In this document: one piece after another, positions 45,659 through 52,936 of the stretch | Numbering within the stretch: position 1 is the stretch's first letter | Layout: every line of letters begins with the position of its first letter | Assembly: GCA_026706485.1 (NCBI GenBank) | Contig: JAPOYR010000011.1 | Location: 558,001 to 622,000 of the forward strand | DNA from: Chloroflexota bacterium | Lineage (GTDB): Bacteria > Chloroflexota > UBA11872 | Length of the DNA stretch: 64,000 nucleotides | Direction of reading: 5' to 3' | Translations under genes and position numbers: made by a program | Notes under the pieces: generated by a model | What the model saw: the letters and a program-made list of their open reading frames with translations, nothing else | What the model was told of the DNA's origin: nothing | The model's database searches: none

Positions 45659-47398
45659 TCACGCTTTCAGACCGATGCGATGGTCGAAGAAGTAGAGATT
45701 GGCCGGGTGCGGCTCGAATCCGGTGACTCGCTGGTTGACGCCATAGACCAGGTAGGGGTGCGCCACCGGCAGGAGCGCGGTTTCGGATGCAACGATGTCC
45801 AGCGCCCGGCAGGCTATTTCCTGGCGTTGCTGGGTGTCGGCAACCGCCGATGCGCTGCTGATGATGTCCTCCAGCTCGGCGCTGTGGTAGTGGCCGTAGT
45901 TGTTGGCGCCGCTACCGGAGGCGTCGGCGCTGACCCCGACAAACTTGCCGATGTTCTGGATGGGGTCTCCAGCCTCCACCACGTTGTTGTACCACCCGAA
46001 CAGATCCCAGGCGGGCTCCTTCACCACCGACCATTCGGTGATGAGCACTTCGGCCTTGATGCCCACGTCGGCCAGCATGGCCTGCGCGGCTTCGGCCATG
46101 ATGGGTAGCTGGAACCGCTCGGGGTAACCGCCGATGACGATTTCCAGCGGTTTGCCGTCTTTGTCCACAAACCCGTCGTCATCGGTGTCAACGTAGCCGG
46201 CTTCCGTCAGTAGTTCGCGGGCCTGTGCAGGGTCGAAACCCGGCGTGGTGACGCCGGGGCAGGACACGAGGGCTTCGGGCAACAGGAAACTAGCAAACGA
46301 TCCGGACCCTGCAGGCGCAACCAGCCCCGCAATGCTCTCTCGATCAATGGCGAGACTCACCGCCCGGCGCACCAGCGGATCGGACAGCGCAGGCCGCTCG
46401 AAATTGACCCACCAGATCACCGCCGCGGCGCCTATCCCGGCAGTGCGACTCTCCAATTCGGGGTGGGCGTCTATGGTCTTGGCCCCTTCCGGGGAAATGT
46501 TGACGGCCACGTCGATGTCGCCGGCCTGCAAGGCCAGTTCCCTGCTGTTGGTGTCTGGAATGGCGATGTGTTCGATGCCGGCCAGCGGCGGAGCACCGCC
46601 CCAGTAGTCGTCGTTGGCGACGCTGCTGAGGCGTTCCTTCTGGATGTACTCGGTGGGAATGTAGGGACCCGTCAAGGCGCCGGCCTGCAGAAAGTTGCCG
46701 TCGCCGGCGGCGTCGGCAGCCGCGGCATCGGTGATGGCCACCGCCGGATTGGTCAACAGGCCCGGCAGCGTGGGTCGAGGTGCCACCGTGGTGATGGTGA
46801 TGGTCTGTTCGTTGTTCACCGCGATGCGATCGATCCCCAGCGCGTTCGCCGACGCTTCCGATAGCCGGATCGTTCGTTCCAGCGACGCCTTCACCGCCTC
46901 CGCGTCCATCACCGCGCCGTTGTGGAACCTCACGCCCGACCGCAAGTCTATTCGCCAAGTTATCGGGTCCACATCGGTGGCTTTCGTCGCCAGCCATGGC
47001 ACCGGGCTGAAATTGGTGGGAGACAGGCGGAAAAGGTTCTCGGACATCCCCGACTGACTGGCCACCCAACCGCCCTGCACCGGGTCCAGCGGGCTGTCAA
47101 GCCAGATGACGCCTGCCTTCAGAATGGGACGTGCAGCCTCGGCGCTGGCCGCCCCCGAAGTCTCTTCGGCCTTGGCGGTCGAAGCTGCCGGCTGCTTGGG
47201 TGTTTCGGTCGCTGGAGAAGGCTGGCGCGGAGTCGTGGTCACTGCCGGGGGCGGCGGCGCTGCCGTCGGCGAGGTGGCCGCGGAAGTCACGGGCGCAGAT
47301 GTGGCAGCCGCTGCCGGGCTGGCGTCGCTCTCTCCGCAGGCTACGGCCAGTGGCAAAGCCAAAGCCGCCACGAGCGTAAGCGCCGTTCGTCGAATCAT
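45659..47398 (-). CDS. Solute-binding lipoprotein, SBP family 5 (peptide/nickel type)
   Basis: 579 residues from ATG 47398, chosen because GGAGGGTGAG lies upstream and a -10-like TAGCAT (47415-47420) covers the earlier ATG at 47416. A signal with AVAC lipobox (MIRRTALTLVAALALPLAVA, then C) is followed by a Pro/Ala/Thr linker and a family-5 binding domain: FRLSPTNFSPVPWLATKATD, GVRFHNGAVMDAEAVKASLE, YIQKERLSSVANDDYWGGAP, PLVRRAVSLAIDRESIAGL and a C-terminal NNVVEAGDP region. It would bind a peptide, a metal-chelate or a metallophore outside the membrane and feed the two permeases. Controlled by the operator at 47421. Confidence 0.9.
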   Translation of the reverse strand: MIRRTALTLVAALALPLAVACGESDASPAAAATSAPVTSAATSPTAAPPPPAVTTTPRQPSPATETPKQPAASTAKAEETSGAASAEAARPILKAGVIWLDSPLDPVQGGWVASQSGMSENLFRLSPTNFSPVPWLATKATDVDPITWRIDLRSGVRFHNGAVMDAEAVKASLERTIRLSEASANALGIDRIAVNNEQTITITTVAPRPTLPGLLTNPAVAITDAAAADAAGDGNFLQAGALTGPYIPTEYIQKERLSSVANDDYWGGAPPLAGIEHIAIPDTNSRELALQAGDIDVAVNISPEGAKTIDAHPELESRTAGIGAAAVIWWVNFERPALSDPLVRRAVSLAIDRESIAGLVAPAGSGSFASFLLPEALVSCPGVTTPGFDPAQARELLTEAGYVDTDDDGFVDKDGKPLEIVIGGYPERFQLPIMAEAAQAMLADVGIKAEVLITEWSVVKEPAWDLFGWYNNVVEAGDPIQNIGKFVGVSADASGSGANNYGHYHSAELEDIISSASAVADTQQRQEIACRALDIVASETALLPVAHPYLVYGVNQRVTGFEPHPANLYFFDHRIGLKA

Positions 47399-47420
47399 CT
47401 CCAACTCACCCTCCATGCTA

Positions 47421-47437
47421 TTGAGATGTTGTCTCAA
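47421..47437 (-). promoter_or_regulatory. Operator TTGAGA-N5-TCTCAA before the importer genes
   Basis: On the minus strand TTGAGACAACATCTCAA is exactly 17 bases long and directly precedes TAGCAT. It therefore occupies the whole space between a -10 box and the weak -35 region, a classic repressor position. The 6-bp arms are identical to those at 41207-41223 and flanking A/T extends the palindrome to 19 bases. Confidence 0.75.
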
Positions 47438-47438
47438 T

Positions 47439-47897
47439 AAGGAGCCTGTCACACGGGGAGGGTCTGCGCAAGTCACTGTGGCAAGTGAACCGGTGCGGTT
47501 GTGAGGGACGGCCCGCCAGGAACGCCGCGCGCCCCTCATGTTGTCAGCCGACGATCGCCGGCGTGAAGTTCAAGGAGAAGAGTTCGGAAGACCCGGCGCG
47601 AAGCGCTCTCGTCCAGCGCGTGGCTGCGCCGACGCCTTGAGCCAGCGGCGCCGCGTGCCGGACATCGCCACGCTTCAGGCGCTCGGCTCCTCTTGGTGCA
47701 ACGTCACGGCGGCGGATGCGGCCTCCTTCGCGCGCATCACGCCGGGGCCGCCCCATCCCGCGAGTTCAATCCCGGAGCGCGCCGATAATCCCAACTGCTC
47801 GACCAGCTGGCGGCGCGCCAGCGGTTGCCCGTTCGGAGTGCCGCCGCAGCGCCGAGTATGATCTCGGCCTATAAGCGCAGGAGGCGAGGCTCGACCA
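47439..47897. other. Intergenic region, no supported gene
   Basis: About 460 bases between the importer promoter and the DUF4395 gene. Frames on both strands are Arg/Ala/Pro-rich shadows. A minus-strand frame ending near 47544 has a sensible-looking tail (SSELFSLNFTPAIVG) and may be a gene remnant, but nothing in it is recognised. Confidence 0.4.
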
Positions 47898-48419
47898 GTG
47901 TCTACGCAGCCAATTGGCCGGCGGATTCCACCTCGGCTTCGCCGTATCTTTAGCTTTCCGCATCCGGTAAACGAGGTGGCTGCAAGGCTCGTAGCCGGAA
48001 TGGTAGTCATCCTATCCATTGCTGTATTGGTAACCGGTCAGTGGTGGTTGATGTTTCTCCTTGCGTATGGGTTTCTGGCCAGAGTCGCCACCGGCCCTAC
48101 GCTGAGCCCAATGGGCCTGCTGGCGACCAGGGTGATCGCGCCGAGGATTGCTAAGGAGAAACTCGTGCCCGGGCCGCCCAAGCGCTTTGCGCAAACGGTG
48201 GGACTTATCTTCTCGGTGACTGCGCTGGTGCTGCACTTCGCCGCAGGATTGTCGGTGGCAGCGGGCGTCGTTTTGGCCGTGCTGACCGTGTTTGCCGCGC
48301 TTGAGTCGTTGCTGGGCTTCTGCGCCGGATGCTTTGTCTTCAACTACATGATTCGCTGGGGGTTGGTGCCGAAGTCGGTCTGCGAGGAATGCCTCAACTT
48401 TGACTCGACGCGGACATAG
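47898..48419 (+). CDS. DUF4395 membrane protein
   Basis: 173 residues from GTG 47898, with CAGGAGGCG 12 bases upstream. NEVAARLVAGMVVILSIAVL begins a pair of helices, then GPTLSPMGLLATRVIAP, then two more helices and GFCAGCFVFNYMIRWGLVP with CEECLNF. The CxxC and C-x2-C cysteines are usual in DUF4395, which is often near thioredoxin-like or sulfurtransferase genes. No such partner lies here. It is the last clearly host gene before the prophage. Confidence 0.86.
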   Translation: MSTQPIGRRIPPRLRRIFSFPHPVNEVAARLVAGMVVILSIAVLVTGQWWLMFLLAYGFLARVATGPTLSPMGLLATRVIAPRIAKEKLVPGPPKRFAQTVGLIFSVTALVLHFAAGLSVAAGVVLAVLTVFAALESLLGFCAGCFVFNYMIRWGLVPKSVCEECLNFDSTRT

Positions 48420-48778
48420 GCGGCTATTCGACCACCGGCTCACGCACTCCGCATCACACGAGCATTGGCGGGGCCAATCGCGGTTCGAGAGCCTGAATAG
48501 ATCCGCGCTGCCCGAAATGCAGAACGCCCGTGACGAGCTGGAGCGCTGGTACGCGCGTTTTCCCGGTAGCGACGGCGATCTGCGCTCTCGATTCCGCGGG
48601 GCTGACCAGAAGAACGACGGAGCGTTGTCCCGCTGGGCTGCCTGCCGACAAATCGGAATCTCACGGTCACGACCAGCGTGCGGTGCAGACTCTTGGGCAC
48701 CCGCTTGAGCTCGACAGCCTGCAAGGCAGTGGGGTAGGGCATGCGGGATTCCTAACCCTTCGACGCTGTCCGAACCTG
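48420..48778. other. Junction between host and prophage, no gene seen
   Basis: About 360 bases between the DUF4395 stop and the integrase stop. The left attachment site should lie here, given that the integrase is the outermost phage gene. I found no tRNA and, without the right end, no repeat can be tested. The frames are not convincing. Confidence 0.5.
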
Positions 48779-49972
48779 TTATCCGGCATCGCGTTCGGCC
48801 TCCTTGTGCATGGGTTGTGCATAGTTCCCCGACAAAAGGTCGTCCATGCGCTCTGCGGCGTCTCGCAGCGTGGCATCGCGCGGGTGCACGTAGCGGTCGG
48901 CCGTCATGGTGATCGACGTGTGTCCCAGGCGTCGGCTCACCGTCACGAGATCCACGCCCTGCTCCAGCGACAGCGTCGCGTTCGTGTCGCGCAGGTCGTG
49001 TAGGCGGTAGCCCTCAAGGCCCGCTCGCTGCAGCGCGTCCCGCAGCCAGCGCCAGAGCGTTGACGGGTAGATCGGATTGCCGTGCGTGCGCGCGCGCCCA
49101 TCCAGGCGCGTGAATACGAAGCCTTGGTCGATGTACGCGCTCCCGAGATCCTTGCGCAGCGCGTCCTGGTTGCGCTTGTGCTCGGCGAGCATGGCGGTCG
49201 TCGCCGCGCCGAGGTGGACCCGACGTCGGGTGTGGGTCTTGGTGTCGCCGAGGTCGTGGCCGTCGGGCCGGCGCTTCAGCTGCTCGCGCACGTCGATGGT
49301 GTGCGCCTCGAGGTCCACCGAGCGCCAGCGCAGCCCGAGTGCCTCGCCGCGGCGCAGCCCCGAGTTCAAGATCAGCGCCAGGATGGGGTAGAGCTGCCGT
49401 AGGTGCTCTGGACCGACGCGACAAACGTCAAGGAGCGATTGGGCCTGCTCTGGCGATAGGACCTTGTACTCCCGCGGTTTCGCTCGTGGTACGGCCAGTT
49501 CCATCGCGGGGTTCACGCTCAGCAGGCCGCGGCGCACCGCCAGCTTGCAGATGCTGTGAAGGAGCGTGCGGCAGGTCGCCGCGGTCGCGATCTTGCCAGC
49601 GTCCGCCAGCTCGTCGACGCAGCGCTGCGCGTCGTGATGTCCGAGACGATCCAGGCGCCGGTGACCAATCACCGGCAGGATGTGGCGGTGCGTGATGCCG
49701 GCGTAGCGGATGTAGGTCGCGTGCTCGCGCGTGCGCTGGATCTGCGCTAACCACTGCGCGGCGAAGGCGGCGACGGTGAGGCGGCCGTGCTCTAGACCTA
49801 GGCCGACTTCGAGCTCATTGAGAAACTGCCGCCAGTTGCGCTCAAGTTCGCGCTTGGTGGCACCAGGGACCGTGCGGGACTTGTAGCGCCCGCCGCCGAC
49901 GTGGACGCGGATCTGATACCGGCCTCCGCTGCGCTTGACGGCGGATCCACGCAGACGGCCAACGCGGGTCAC
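48779..49972 (-). CDS. int: Tyrosine recombinase (phage integrase)
   Basis: 397 residues. An AP2-like arm-binding start (GGRYQIRVHVGGGRYKSRTV), a SAM-like core-binding domain (FAAQWLAQIQRTREHATYIR), and a catalytic domain with SGLRRGEALGLRW (first Arg), TKTHTRRRVHL (Lys), HDLRDTNATL (His-x2-Arg; the following His of HDLRHT is Asp) and LGHTSITMTADRYVH (His and nucleophile Tyr). It inserts and, with an excisionase, excises the prophage. Its ATG overlaps the stop of the Xis-like gene (ATGA). Confidence 0.93.
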   Translation of the reverse strand: MTRVGRLRGSAVKRSGGRYQIRVHVGGGRYKSRTVPGATKRELERNWRQFLNELEVGLGLEHGRLTVAAFAAQWLAQIQRTREHATYIRYAGITHRHILPVIGHRRLDRLGHHDAQRCVDELADAGKIATAATCRTLLHSICKLAVRRGLLSVNPAMELAVPRAKPREYKVLSPEQAQSLLDVCRVGPEHLRQLYPILALILNSGLRRGEALGLRWRSVDLEAHTIDVREQLKRRPDGHDLGDTKTHTRRRVHLGAATTAMLAEHKRNQDALRKDLGSAYIDQGFVFTRLDGRARTHGNPIYPSTLWRWLRDALQRAGLEGYRLHDLRDTNATLSLEQGVDLVTVSRRLGHTSITMTADRYVHPRDATLRDAAERMDDLLSGNYAQPMHKEAERDAG

Positions 49973-50232
49973 TGCGGCAGCCTCACGATCTCGGCGTCCG
50001 CCGTGTCGAGCGTGAGCGCGCCGGATTCGACCGACTCGAGGAACCGGCGCCGGGGAATCCGCATCCAGGTCCCGACGCGGAAGCAGGGGATCGTCCCGCG
50101 CCGGATGGCGGTGCGGATCACGCCCTGGCCCACGCGCAGAAACGCGGCGGCCTCAGCAACGGTCCAAAACTCCTGCTCGTTCAACTGCGCGATCTCGTCG
50201 CCCGTCAAGAGCCGGTCCGGGACGTTGGGCAT
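49969..50232 (-). CDS. Excisionase-like HTH protein
   Basis: 87 residues. EFWTVAEAAAFLRVGQGVIR, then AIRRGTIPCFRVGTWMRIPR is the winged HTH-17/MerR-like fold common to Xis and to DNA-binding accessory proteins. ATGA-coupled to the integrase, as usual for xis-int. One base separates its ATG from the stop of the 74-residue protein. It could act as excisionase or as a transcription activator. Confidence 0.8.
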   Translation of the reverse strand: MPNVPDRLLTGDEIAQLNEQEFWTVAEAAAFLRVGQGVIRTAIRRGTIPCFRVGTWMRIPRRRFLESVESGALTLDTADAEIVRLPQ

Positions 50233-50233
50233 G

Positions 50234-50458
50234 TCAGCGGCCCTCCAGCCCAGACCGTACGCCCGTCACCAGTAGCAGCGGCTCGGCGGGGTCGCGCTCG
50301 ACCCAGCAGCGCGGGTGGAACGTGGCTTTGCCCCGCCACTGGTGCTTCTCGGGATCGTATGGAATCACGAAGGCCACGAAATCTTCCTTGTCGGTTTCGA
50401 TGTAGCCGGCGCAGCCGTGGCAGGGCGTGTAGCCGTCTTTGACGGTGAGGTCGAACAT
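50234..50458 (-). CDS. Small zinc-ribbon-like phage protein
   Basis: 74 residues from ATG 50458, whose A is shared with the Fic stop (TGATG). TPCHGCAGYIE gives a CxxC pair and TFHPRCWVER gives His and Cys, so one zinc site is likely. The rest is acidic to neutral. I know no named family. It belongs to the tightly overlapped early operon. Confidence 0.7.
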   Translation of the reverse strand: MFDLTVKDGYTPCHGCAGYIETDKEDFVAFVIPYDPEKHQWRGKATFHPRCWVERDPAEPLLLVTGVRSGLEGR

Positions 50459-51006
50459 CAGCGGCCTCCCCGCTGCGAGACATGGATCCCCGACGTCCGA
50501 TTGCTGCCGTACTCCAAGCTCTGGTAGTACCACTCGTGCAAAAACGGGTATCGAAGCACGCCGATCCCGCCCATCTGCCAGAGCCATAGCGCCCGCCCCG
50601 AGCGTCCGTTGCCATCGATGAACGGGTGAAGCGCCTCATAGTCCTGGTGGACCTCGTAGGCGTCCTTGGGGCTGAACCGCGTGCTGTTCGCGCGCCCCAT
50701 CAGTAGGTAGAGCATTGGTCGGATCGTCTTGCCGCCCGCTGGCGGCCGATGGGCGCTGCCTTGGACGAACACGTCCATGCCCTTGCGCCGGCGTAGGACC
50801 GCACCCGGCGCGACCACCGAAACGAACCGCTCAAGGTCCGCCACGTCGATCCGCGCCAACTTGAGGAATCGGTCGTACTCGTCGGCTTCGCGCGTCGTGA
50901 AGCCGGTGATGCGCTCGATGCGGTTGCTCTCGCGGATGAAGTCCGCGAGGCGTTGCTGGCGGTCGTGCTGTTCCATGTGCGCGGCGAGTTCGCCCAGGTG
51001 CGTCAC
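50458..51006 (-). CDS. fic: Fic-domain protein (AMPylase-like)
   Basis: 182 residues from GTG 51006, chosen for GAGGA 8-9 bases upstream and the GTGA overlap with the preceding small gene. HPFIDGNGRSGR (127-138) is a complete Fic motif: catalytic His, the Asp metal ligand and the Arg that binds phosphate. SNRIE (27-31) fits the [S/T]xxxE inhibitory helix of class II Fic proteins, where the Glu blocks ATP. It probably transfers AMP to a host or phage protein, in a self-restrained form. Confidence 0.88.
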   Translation of the reverse strand: MTHLGELAAHMEQHDRQQRLADFIRESNRIERITGFTTREADEYDRFLKLARIDVADLERFVSVVAPGAVLRRRKGMDVFVQGSAHRPPAGGKTIRPMLYLLMGRANSTRFSPKDAYEVHQDYEALHPFIDGNGRSGRALWLWQMGGIGVLRYPFLHEWYYQSLEYGSNRTSGIHVSQRGGR

Positions 51007-51116
51007 GACTTCGATTCCTCGGACGTCCACCCGGCCAGCGACAGCATGCGCCGAAGGCCCGAAGCACTGAGCGCGGCTCCAGCTATCCATCGGTTCAGGC
51101 ACTTTCGCGTCATGGT
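51003..51116 (-). CDS. 37-residue phage peptide
   Basis: ATG 51116 is preceded by GGAGGG at 4-base spacing, inside the end of the gene before it; its stop overlaps the GTG of fic (GTGA). The peptide is basic with a mildly hydrophobic middle (WIAGAALSASGLRRMLSLAG). It may be a coupling peptide that sets fic translation. No homology is recognised. Confidence 0.55.
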   Translation of the reverse strand, partial: TMTRKCLNRWIAGAALSASGLRRMLSLAGWTSEESKS

Positions 51117-51358
51117 CCCTCCGAACACTCGGGGCAGGTGCCGCCACAGCGCAGGCACCGGTCGTGCATGCAAGTCCGCTCGTGCCGGCAGGGCGGGTGC
51201 GTGCGCAGCTCGCCGAGGCGACGGTCGGCCTGGACAGCGGCCTCGGCGTGGTCCGAGCAGTACCAACGCCCGCCGTAGCGCGTATCGGCCAGCCAGGGGC
51301 AGATCACGGTGCCGGTGAAGGTCCAGTTCCGCCCCTCGCAGCCCGCGTCCAGGATCAT
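51110..51358 (-). CDS. Cys-rich phage protein, zinc binding likely
   Basis: 82 residues from ATG 51358 (ATGA overlap with the small membrane protein). Nine Cys and several His occur, notably CRHERTCMHDRCLRCGGTCP, with CxxC and Cx3C spacings. It is probably a zinc-stabilised small protein. Function unknown. Confidence 0.65.
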   Translation of the reverse strand: MILDAGCEGRNWTFTGTVICPWLADTRYGGRWYCSDHAEAAVQADRRLGELRTHPPCRHERTCMHDRCLRCGGTCPECSEGP

Positions 51359-51447
51359 CGCAACCACCACTCAACCGCCGCGGCGCCCGCGAGCAGCACC
51401 AGCGCGACGGTGCCCCAGAAGATCAGGTGCAGCGGGAGATCGATCAC
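51355..51447 (-). CDS. 30-residue single-helix membrane peptide
   Basis: GTG 51447 overlaps the stop of the 83-residue gene, and its TGA overlaps the next ATG, so it is held in the operon by both ends. After a short start the peptide is one helix (LIFWGTVALVLLAGAAAVEW) with a basic end. It might be a small inner-membrane regulator, or holin-like; neither is shown. Confidence 0.6.
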   Translation of the reverse strand: MIDLPLHLIFWGTVALVLLAGAAAVEWWLR

Positions 51448-51695
51448 GACTGCGCATCCGTATCGACCAGTTCGAGCTGCTCGGCGGGCTTGTAGGCACA
51501 GTCGGGCCGGTGGGACCACTCGCTGCTCGTGCGCACCGCTTCGGTCTCGATGATGTCGAAGTCCACCGGCTCGGTTTCCAACTCGAGAAGGAATTTGGCG
51601 CTCTCCACCATGCGGCTGGGTTTGTCGGGGACGAGCACCGAAGCGGCCAGTAAGCCGCCGCAGCCGGTGCAGGTGGCGACGTAGGTGAGGCTCAC
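51444..51695 (-). CDS. 83-residue phage protein with CxxC
   Basis: GTG 51695 overlaps the zinc-ribbon gene upstream (GTGA). Starts SLTYVATCTGCGGLLAASVL, with one CxxC; another Cys is at PDCAYK. The middle is acidic (LLELETEPVDFDIIETEAV). A one-site zinc or disulfide protein is possible. No named family. Confidence 0.6.
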   Translation of the reverse strand: MSLTYVATCTGCGGLLAASVLVPDKPSRMVESAKFLLELETEPVDFDIIETEAVRTSSEWSHRPDCAYKPAEQLELVDTDAQS

Positions 51696-51901
51696 GGGTC
51701 CATCCCAGGCAGCTCGGGCGCGCCCATCCGTCGCATGCGGACCGTCTCGGGGAGCGCCTCGGTGTGCCGGCAGTGGTCCGGCCAGCCGGTGCAGCCGGTG
51801 CAGCCGAGAAACTCGGAGCCGTCGGCGCGTCGCCGGCGAACGACCAGCGGGCGTGCGCAGTCGGGGCAGTGCATCTTGATCTCGGGTTCACGGGCGGTCA
51901 T
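51692..51901 (-). CDS. Topoisomerase-type C4 zinc-ribbon protein
   Basis: 69 residues. HCPDCARPLVVRRRRADGSE, then FLGCTGCTGWPDHCRHTE, is the C4 zinc ribbon found at the C-terminus of type IA topoisomerases and in small phage proteins; it binds single-stranded DNA in those. ATGA overlap with the ASCH frame upstream and GTGA with the next gene. Confidence 0.75.
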   Translation of the reverse strand: MTAREPEIKMHCPDCARPLVVRRRRADGSEFLGCTGCTGWPDHCRHTEALPETVRMRRMGAPELPGMDP

Positions 51902-52395
51902 GCCGCCACCGCCAAGTCCAACTCCCAGAGGCCCTGATGCCCTCGGGCGGGGATTGGCTTGGTGAGCGGTTGGATATCGGCGAGCAGCCACAGGTAGCGC
52001 CCCAGGCCGAAGTCGCCGCACCGGCAAACCGGCTCGCGGTACTCCTGCGAGTCGCGGTGCCGGCCTGGGCGCCGGATGGCTTCGTAGTGGGCATGCGTGC
52101 GCGATCGGTAGTGGACGCGGCCGGCCCGGGCAAGCCGGGCGGTCGCCACGACCTTGCCGTAAGGCATGGGGACGGAGACGCCTTTGAGCGGTGCCGCCGC
52201 CTTGCGGTGCTTGCAGTCCTCGATGCAGGCTGCTAGCTCCATCTCGATGCTCGGCCACGACTTGCGCTTCGCCGCGTGGATCGCGATGCGCTCGCCGATC
52301 AGGCTGGGCGGCGGTGCCCAGGATCACGTCTCGACGGTCTTATGGCCGCAGGCAATCAGCGACGCCCAGGGCTGCCACAGCGTAATCGCGATCAC
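51898..52395 (-). pseudogene. ASCH-domain gene interrupted by one in-frame TGA
   Basis: Read from GTG 52395, the frame starts ITLWQPWASLIACGHKTVET, the N-terminal ASCH signature, and meets TGA at 52324-52326. Without any shift, SWAPPPSLIGERIAIHAAKR follows and the frame continues to 51898, ending with LWLLADIQPLTKPIPARGHQ. ASCH relatives have Arg where the TGA is (ETRSW), and TGA differs from CGA by one base. The product would be 165 residues, an RNA-binding PUA-like fold. A downstream ATG at 52242 could give a fragment of 114 residues. Confidence 0.8.
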
Positions 52396-52535
52396 GTCGT
52401 CACCGCCCACCGCACGCCGTGGTGCCGCGCCTCGATCTGCCACCTTGGCGTGCGGCAGGCACGGGACGGTGCTGGCCGTCTCGGACTGCGGGCGATCAGC
52501 GACGCCCAGGGCTGGCGAAGGGTGATGGCTTTCAT
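52392..52535 (-). CDS. 47-residue N-terminal ASCH-like fragment
   Basis: ATG 52535 (overlapping the upstream stop, ATGA) starts KAITLRQPWASLIA, the same ASCH beginning as the next frame. Then it diverges to an Arg-rich tail and ends in TGA, overlapping the GTG of the broken ASCH gene. About 25 bases are repeated 141 bases apart (52351-52377 and 52492-52517). It looks like a tandem remnant made by duplication or recombination. Confidence 0.55.
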   Translation of the reverse strand: MKAITLRQPWASLIARSPRRPAPSRACRTPRWQIEARHHGVRWAVTT

Positions 52536-52936
52536 ACCGTGCCGTGCCTGCTAGCCAGGGCGCCCAGCGAGTGGGCGATGGCGCCGTGCTCGTCGGCATC
52601 ACCGAGGGCACCCACGATGGACTCAAGGCTGTCGGCAATGCGCTCCATCGCTGCCGCCTGCCGCTCATCGGCCACGGCGCAGCGCAGGATCACCCAGCGA
52701 CGAATGAGGTCGTCGGGGATGTCGCGGTCGTGGTCGATGTAGCCGCAGATCGCTATGGCGTCCACCCGCTCCAGCAGCCGGAGTTGCTTCGCACGCACGC
52801 CTTCGTGCTTGGGGTGGTGCTCGCCATCCGGGTCTTGAAGGCACTCCGGCGGCCCGGGCCGTTCGCGGCTGGCGGCGATTTCGATCTCGTCCGCCGCGCT
52901 CCGCATGAGGTCGATGAGTTTGGTCGGGTCGATCAC
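52532..52936 (-). CDS. Phage hypothetical, helical
   Basis: 134 residues from GTG 52936, overlapping the Gp3-like stop (GTGA). Charged and probably helical: LIDLMRSAADEIEIAASRER, KQLRLLERVDAIAICGYIDH, ADERQAAAMERIADSLESIV. No family is recognised. It is translationally coupled on both sides, so the frame is secure. Confidence 0.72.
   Translation of the reverse strand: MIDPTKLIDLMRSAADEIEIAASRERPGPPECLQDPDGEHHPKHEGVRAKQLRLLERVDAIAICGYIDHDRDIPDDLIRRWVILRCAVADERQAAAMERIADSLESIVGALGDADEHGAIAHSLGALASRHGTV

Noticed and set aside
48420..48778. tRNA or attachment-site core beside the integrase
   Set aside because: No cloverleaf or tRNA 3' end could be drawn, and without the right end of the prophage a repeat cannot be tested.
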